From Hymenobacter lapidiphilus (GTDB lineage: Bacteria > Bacteroidota > Bacteroidia > Cytophagales > Hymenobacteraceae): a stretch of 64,000 nucleotides of DNA. Both the position numbers and the translations under genes were made by a program. Below the pieces are notes generated by a model. That model made no database searches and had not been told where the DNA came from. It worked only from the letters and a program-made list of their open reading frames with translations. Positions 59,925 through 64,000 of the stretch are shown here, in pieces (the stretch's first letter is position 1; the number at the start of each line of letters is the position of its first letter). The stretch covers positions 1-64,000 of the forward strand of contig NZ_QVLT01000006.1 of the NCBI RefSeq assembly GCF_003417065.2, read 5' to 3'.

Positions 59925-61712
59925 CTAGTAGGCGTACTCGTTGGCAGCTATCAGCTTATCGGCAATACGACGACGGGCTTCCTTGGCGTTGAACAGGTCG
60001 GCCTTGGTGAAGCGCTTGAGGCCCATGGCCAGCAAACGCTGCTCGTCGCCCTCGGTCATGGTGCCGATGGCATCCTTGCCCGCCTTATTCACCTGGTCCA
60101 CAGTGTCGTAGAGATACACGCGGGCAATATCAATCTGGGTCGAAAGCTCGTCCTCGCCTTTGGCGGCGGCTTCCTTCTCCACGCGCAGCAGGGTGCTTTC
60201 GGCAGTGTACACCTTGATGGCCATATCGGCAATGTTCATTAGTACTTCCTGCTCCTTAGCGAGCGAGTTCATGTACTTCTGCACAGCCGTGCCAGCTACC
60301 ATCAAAATAGCTTTCTTGAGCTTACCAATAGTTTTTTTCTCGGTTGCGAACAAGCCGGTTTCCTCTTCCAGATTCATGTCCGGAATGGCCATCAGTTCCT
60401 GCTGCACGGCCTGGGCCGGACCCATCAGGTCCAACTCGCCCTTCATGGCCTTCTTCAGAATCATATCAACGGCCAGCATGCGGTTGATTTCGTTCGTGCC
60501 CTCGAAGATGCGGTTGATACGCGAGTCGCGGTAGTTGCGGTCCATCGGGTAGTCAGCCGAGAAGCCGTAGCCACCGAAAATCTGAACACCCTCGTCCACT
60601 ACGTAATCGAGCACTTCCGAGCCTTCTACTTTCAAGATGGCGCACTCCACGGCAAACTCGCGGGCGGCACCCAGCAGGGCTTCATTATGGCTCTGGCCCT
60701 GGCTGAGCAGGTCCTGTTCCATGCGGGCAATGTCCATGCCGGCCCGGTAAATGGCCGACTCAACGGCGTAGATGCGGATGGCCTGCTGGGCTAGCTTGAA
60801 TTTGATAGCGCCGAACTTGCTGATGGGCATCTTAAACTGAACCCGCTCATTGGCGTACTTAACGCTCTGAGTCGAGCACGCTTTCGTAGCGCCTAGGCAG
60901 GCCGCAGCCAGCTTGATGCGGCCGATGTTGAGAATGTTGAAGGCAATCAGGTGGCCCTTACCAATCTCGCCCAATATGGCCGATTTAGGCACTTTAGCAT
61001 CGGACAGGAACACCTGACGGGTCGATGAGCCTTTGATGCCCATCTTGTGCTCCTCGTTGCCGAGGGTCAGGCCGGGGGTGTCGCGCTCCACGATGAAGCC
61101 GGTGAACTTGTCGCCGTCAACCTGAGCAAACACGATGAACACGTCGGCGAAACCGCCGTTCGTAATCCACATTTTCTGACCGTTAAGCACATAATGCTCG
61201 CCGTCTTCGGTGGGCATGGCCTTGGTCTTGGCACCCAGCGCATCAGAGCCCGAGCCGGGCTCGGTGAGGCAGTAGGCACCCATCAGTTCGCCATTGGTAA
61301 GGCCGGGCAGGTACTTGGCTTTCTGCTCATCGTTGCCGAAGTACAGAATGGGCAGCATGGCAATGCCGGTGTGGGCCGCGAAAGCCACCGGAAACGAGTG
61401 GCCTCTACCCACGCCTTCCGTCACGCGGAGCGAGGTAGGGAAGTCCATGTCGAGGCCGCCGAACTGCTCAGGAATGCTCACGCCAAATAGGCCCAGCTCG
61501 CCAGCCTTTTCCATCAGCCCGCGCATAAGTCCCTCCTCATGGTTGTCGAGCCGGTCGAGCAACGGCGACACCTCCTTCTCCACGAAGTCGAGAGCCGTCT
61601 GGTGCATCATGTTCTGTTCCTCCGAAAAATCGGCAGGCGTAAATACGTCCTGGGCGTCGGTTTCCTTGATGATAAACTCGCCGCCTTTTACAAGCTGGTT
61701 AGCTACTTCCAT
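59925..61712 (-). CDS. Acyl-CoA dehydrogenase
   Basis: The 595-residue FAD enzyme makes trans-2-enoyl-CoA, the first step of beta-oxidation. Landmarks are YCLTEPGSGSDALGAKT and WITNGGFADVFIVFAQ (FAD/substrate contacts), GIKGSSTRQVFL, and RIFEGTNEINRML with the probable catalytic Glu near GTNEI. The extra C-terminal region (about 430-595) makes it longer than short-chain enzymes and typical of the VLCAD/Bacteroidota type. Start ATG 61712. It lies 211 bases downstream of the thiolase gene on the same strand but behind a terminator. Confidence 0.94.
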   Translation of the reverse strand: MEVANQLVKGGEFIIKETDAQDVFTPADFSEEQNMMHQTALDFVEKEVSPLLDRLDNHEEGLMRGLMEKAGELGLFGVSIPEQFGGLDMDFPTSLRVTEGVGRGHSFPVAFAAHTGIAMLPILYFGNDEQKAKYLPGLTNGELMGAYCLTEPGSGSDALGAKTKAMPTEDGEHYVLNGQKMWITNGGFADVFIVFAQVDGDKFTGFIVERDTPGLTLGNEEHKMGIKGSSTRQVFLSDAKVPKSAILGEIGKGHLIAFNILNIGRIKLAAACLGATKACSTQSVKYANERVQFKMPISKFGAIKFKLAQQAIRIYAVESAIYRAGMDIARMEQDLLSQGQSHNEALLGAAREFAVECAILKVEGSEVLDYVVDEGVQIFGGYGFSADYPMDRNYRDSRINRIFEGTNEINRMLAVDMILKKAMKGELDLMGPAQAVQQELMAIPDMNLEEETGLFATEKKTIGKLKKAILMVAGTAVQKYMNSLAKEQEVLMNIADMAIKVYTAESTLLRVEKEAAAKGEDELSTQIDIARVYLYDTVDQVNKAGKDAIGTMTEGDEQRLLAMGLKRFTKADLFNAKEARRRIADKLIAANEYAY

Positions 61713-61847
61713 GATAGTGTGAGATTTGAAGTGGGAAATCGAGAGAAAAACTGTTCGGCTTGCCTACTACTCAGGGTAAGGCGGCGGGCCGTTACTCGTA
61801 GCGCAAGATAACAAAATTTGTTATGCTTGCCGAGTACTTTGTGGAAA

Positions 61848-61877
61848 GAAAACCCCGAAATGCCTTCCGAGGTTTTC
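61848..61877 (-). terminator. Terminator of the thiolase gene
   Basis: GAAAACC(C)CG pairs with CG(A)GGTTTTC; on the minus strand TTTTCTTTCC follows. 47 bases past the thiolase stop. Confidence 0.7.
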
Positions 61878-61923
61878 AAATTTACCTATCATCCTTCGCA
61901 GAGCGCAGGACAATAAGCGGCCG

Positions 61924-63102
61924 CTACTTTAGCAGCTCGTAGATGCCGGCTACGCCCTGGCCGCCGCCTACGCAGGCGGTTACCATGCCGTACTTCTGGC
62001 CCCGAGCGCGCATTTCGTGGAACAGTTGAATGCTGAGCTTGGCGCCGGAGCAGCCGAGGGGGTGGCCGAGGGCAATGGCACCGCCGTTCACGTTCACCTT
62101 GCTCTGGTCCATTTCCAGCTCGCGCATTACAGCCAAGCTCTGGGAAGCGAAGGCCTCATTCAGCTCGAACAGGTCAATGTCCTGCAGCTTCATGCCGGCC
62201 TGTTTCAAGGCTTTTGGAATGGCCTTGACGGGGCCCATGCCCATGATGCGCGGGTCGATGCCCTCGGTGGCATACGTCACCATACGGGCAATCGGCTCCA
62301 GGTTCAGCTCCTTCACCATGCGCTCCGACATCACGATAACGAAGGCCGCACCGTCAGAAGTCTGCGAGGAGTTGCCGGCCGTTACCGAGCCGTTGGCGGC
62401 AAAAACCGGCCGCAGCTTACCCAGCACTTCCAACGACGTATCGGCGCGCGGACCTTCGTCGGTATCTACTACGTAGGAGCGGGTTTTCTTCTTGCCGGTG
62501 GCCTGGTCGAGGTAGGTTTCGTTGACCGTGATGGGCACGATCTGCTCCTTGAACTTGCCTTCCTGAATAGCCTTGATGGCTTTCTGGTGGGAGTTGTAGG
62601 AGAACTGGTCCTGGTCTTCGCGGCTGATTTTGTAGTCCTGGGCTACCGCTTCGGCGGTCAGGCCCATGCCGAGGTAATAGTCGGGGTGCTTCTGGGCCAG
62701 GTTGTAGTTCGGAACCGTTTTCCAGCCCACGGTGGGCACCATGCTCATGCTTTCGGTGCCACCGGCCACAATGCAGTCGGCCATGCCGGCCGCAATTTTG
62801 CCAGTCGCCATGGCAATGGTTTCCACACCCGAGCCGCAGTAGCGGTTCACAATGAGGCCCGATACGTTCATCGGCAGGGCCAAGAGTGAAATCAGACGGC
62901 CCATTTGCAGGCCCTGCTCGGCTTCGGGCACCGCGTTGCCCACAATCACATCGTCGATGCGGGTGGGGTCGAGGGCGGGCACCGAAGCCACAAGGTGCTT
63001 GATAACGTCGGCGGCCAGGTCGTCGGGGCGGGTGAAGCGGAAACCGCCGCGGGTGGCTTTGCCCACGGCCGTGCGGTAACCAGCTACGATATATGCGTTC
63101 AT
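61924..63102 (-). CDS. Acetyl-CoA acyltransferase (thiolase)
   Basis: Thiolase cleaves 3-ketoacyl-CoA with CoA to acetyl-CoA and a shortened acyl-CoA. The 392-residue protein starts MNAYIVAGYRTAVGKATRGG. The nucleophile Cys is in NRYCGSGVE, the His in GGAIALGHPLGCSGA and the second Cys in ACVGGGQGVAG; AGGTESMSMVP is also typical. It lies 79 bases downstream of the FadB-like gene, so these two are probably one operon, and precedes the acyl-CoA dehydrogenase. Confidence 0.96.
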   Translation of the reverse strand: MNAYIVAGYRTAVGKATRGGFRFTRPDDLAADVIKHLVASVPALDPTRIDDVIVGNAVPEAEQGLQMGRLISLLALPMNVSGLIVNRYCGSGVETIAMATGKIAAGMADCIVAGGTESMSMVPTVGWKTVPNYNLAQKHPDYYLGMGLTAEAVAQDYKISREDQDQFSYNSHQKAIKAIQEGKFKEQIVPITVNETYLDQATGKKKTRSYVVDTDEGPRADTSLEVLGKLRPVFAANGSVTAGNSSQTSDGAAFVIVMSERMVKELNLEPIARMVTYATEGIDPRIMGMGPVKAIPKALKQAGMKLQDIDLFELNEAFASQSLAVMRELEMDQSKVNVNGGAIALGHPLGCSGAKLSIQLFHEMRARGQKYGMVTACVGGGQGVAGIYELLK

Positions 63103-63181
63103 ATGATGGAGTCTTGAAGATGGGGAGATAGTGTCAGGCCGGCTCCTCTCCTATTCCGAGGAAAGAAGCCGGTTTCTGGCG

Positions 63182-64000
63182 CTAGTTTCTCAATGGCTTG
63201 CCAGTGGTGAGGATGCTCTGAATCCGCTCCAGCGTTTTCCGCTCGCCGGTGAGGCTTAGGAAGGCTTCGCGCTCCAGGTCCAGCAGGTACTGCTCCGATA
63301 CTTCGGTGGGCGCACTCAGGTCGCCGCCGCACATGATAAAGGCCAGCTTGTTGGCGATTTTCATGTCGTGGTCGGAGATGTAGTTGCCTTGGCGCATGGC
63401 GTGTACGCCGGTCATGAACATGCCCAGCGCCCCTTTGCCGTGCACCTTGATGTTGGTTTTCTGCACCGGCTGGGTGTAGCCGGCATCGGCCAGCTCGATG
63501 GCAGCAGCCTTGGCCTGGGCGATTACGCGGTTGGAGTTCACCACCACTTCGTCGCCAGGGCGCATAAAGCCCAGGTCGAAGGCTTCGGCAGCCGAGGTCG
63601 AAACCTTGGCTGTGCTCACGGTCATGAACGTGTTGCGGAGCAGGTTGTACTCGGGCTCGCCTTCCTCGTATTTGAGGGCGGTGCGCAGGGTCATTTCCTT
63701 GGTGCCGCCACCGGCCGGAATCAGGCCTACGCCGAACTCCACGAGGCCCATGTAGGTTTCGGCCGCGGCCACTACTTTATCGGCGTGCAGGTTCAGTTCG
63801 CAGCCGCCACCCAGGGCCAGGCCGTGGGGCGCGCTTACCACCGGAATGCTGCTGTAGCGCATCCGCATCATGGCCTGCTGGAACTGGGCAATCATCAGGT
63901 TCAGCTCGTCGTACTCCTGGTCGAGGGCGAACATGTACACGAGGCCCAGGTTGGCGCCCGCCGAAAAGTTCGGCGCGTCATTACCCACTACGAGGCCGCG
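63182..64000 (-). CDS. 3-hydroxyacyl-CoA dehydrogenase/enoyl-CoA hydratase, C-terminal part (partial)
   Basis: The reading frame runs off the window end; only the last 272 residues are seen. The hydratase-type block (GNDAPNFSAGANLGL, PHGLALGGGCELNLHADKVV, GLVEFGVGLIPAGGGTKEMT) matches the crotonase fold, including Glu in GGCELN and Glu in GLVEFG. In Bacteroidota this hydratase part follows an N-terminal 3-hydroxyacyl-CoA dehydrogenase part, which would lie outside the window. The C-terminal helical extension (ISDHDMKIANKLAFIMCGGD) fits that fusion type. It is the first gene of the beta-oxidation operon with the thiolase. Confidence 0.9.
   Translation of the reverse strand, partial: RGLVVGNDAPNFSAGANLGLVYMFALDQEYDELNLMIAQFQQAMMRMRYSSIPVVSAPHGLALGGGCELNLHADKVVAAAETYMGLVEFGVGLIPAGGGTKEMTLRTALKYEEGEPEYNLLRNTFMTVSTAKVSTSAAEAFDLGFMRPGDEVVVNSNRVIAQAKAAAIELADAGYTQPVQKTNIKVHGKGALGMFMTGVHAMRQGNYISDHDMKIANKLAFIMCGGDLSAPTEVSEQYLLDLEREAFLSLTGERKTLERIQSILTTGKPLRN

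Overview
The window is about 64 kb of GC-rich chromosome from a member of the Bacteroidota, most likely a Hymenobacter-like Cytophagales bacterium. The reasons are the gliding and type IX secretion genes sprA, gldB and gldD, many PorT-type outer-membrane barrels, the gene order HU - mutY - ssb - gldD, Bacteroidota-type promoters (TAnnTTTG just upstream of genes), frequent TTG/GTG starts, and intergenic spacers full of palindromic repeats. The genus is inferred; no rRNA gene is present. I see no tRNA, prophage, intact insertion sequence or CRISPR array.

Layout. 1-4.1 kb: 3' part of infB, a hairpin-rich spacer, a small secreted basic protein and mscL. 4.3-12.6 kb (+): enoyl-CoA hydratase, a polysaccharide flippase, dut, a sugar-nucleotidyltransferase, then an overlapping trio of a TPR protein, a DUF4292 lipoprotein and an EnvC-like factor. 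13-16.4 kb: a GAF-LytTR regulator, two TatA genes and gatA. 16.6-31.1 kb (+): a LysM lytic transglycosylase, two paralogous lipoproteins, the malic enzyme-phosphotransacetylase fusion, ruvA and the giant sprA. 31.5-36.5 kb: plsY, then an accessory stretch (AT-rich small membrane protein, palindromes, 15-bp tandem repeats, an HTH protein, two STAS-like paralogs) and an M20 peptidase. 36.6-39.9 kb (-): four PorT-family barrels. 40.1-47.5 kb: PagL-like protein, a membrane protein, a DUF4332 protein, pyrD, a YifB/ComM ATPase, gldB and a fifth barrel. 47.8-56 kb: RNase G, a 29-residue basic protein, a TPR protein and HU on the minus strand; mutY, ssb, gldD and recG on the plus strand. 56-64 kb: two secreted proteins of unknown function, glutamate dehydrogenase and a beta-oxidation set (acyl-CoA dehydrogenase, thiolase, and a FadB-like protein cut by the window end).

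Functional themes are envelope building and cell-surface secretion (SprA, GldB, GldD, barrels, transglycosylase, EnvC-like factor, flippase, PlsY, TatA), fatty-acid degradation feeding acetyl-CoA and malic enzyme, and genome upkeep (Dut, RuvA, RecG, MutY, SSB, HU).

The most distinctive signal is the non-coding DNA. At least five spacers hold about 100-115 bp palindromic elements starting GTCAT(T/G/A)C, most with CTGAGC or a close variant. Other spacers hold AT-rich inverted repeats and TAGCTAA-type inverted repeats whose ends run into stop codons of four genes. The 32.2-33.4 kb interval combines a perfect 52-bp palindrome with 15-bp tandem repeats sharing the same GGGATGCAA core. I found no clear new enzymatic system; these repeats, the STAS-like pair and several proteins with altered catalytic residues are the leads.
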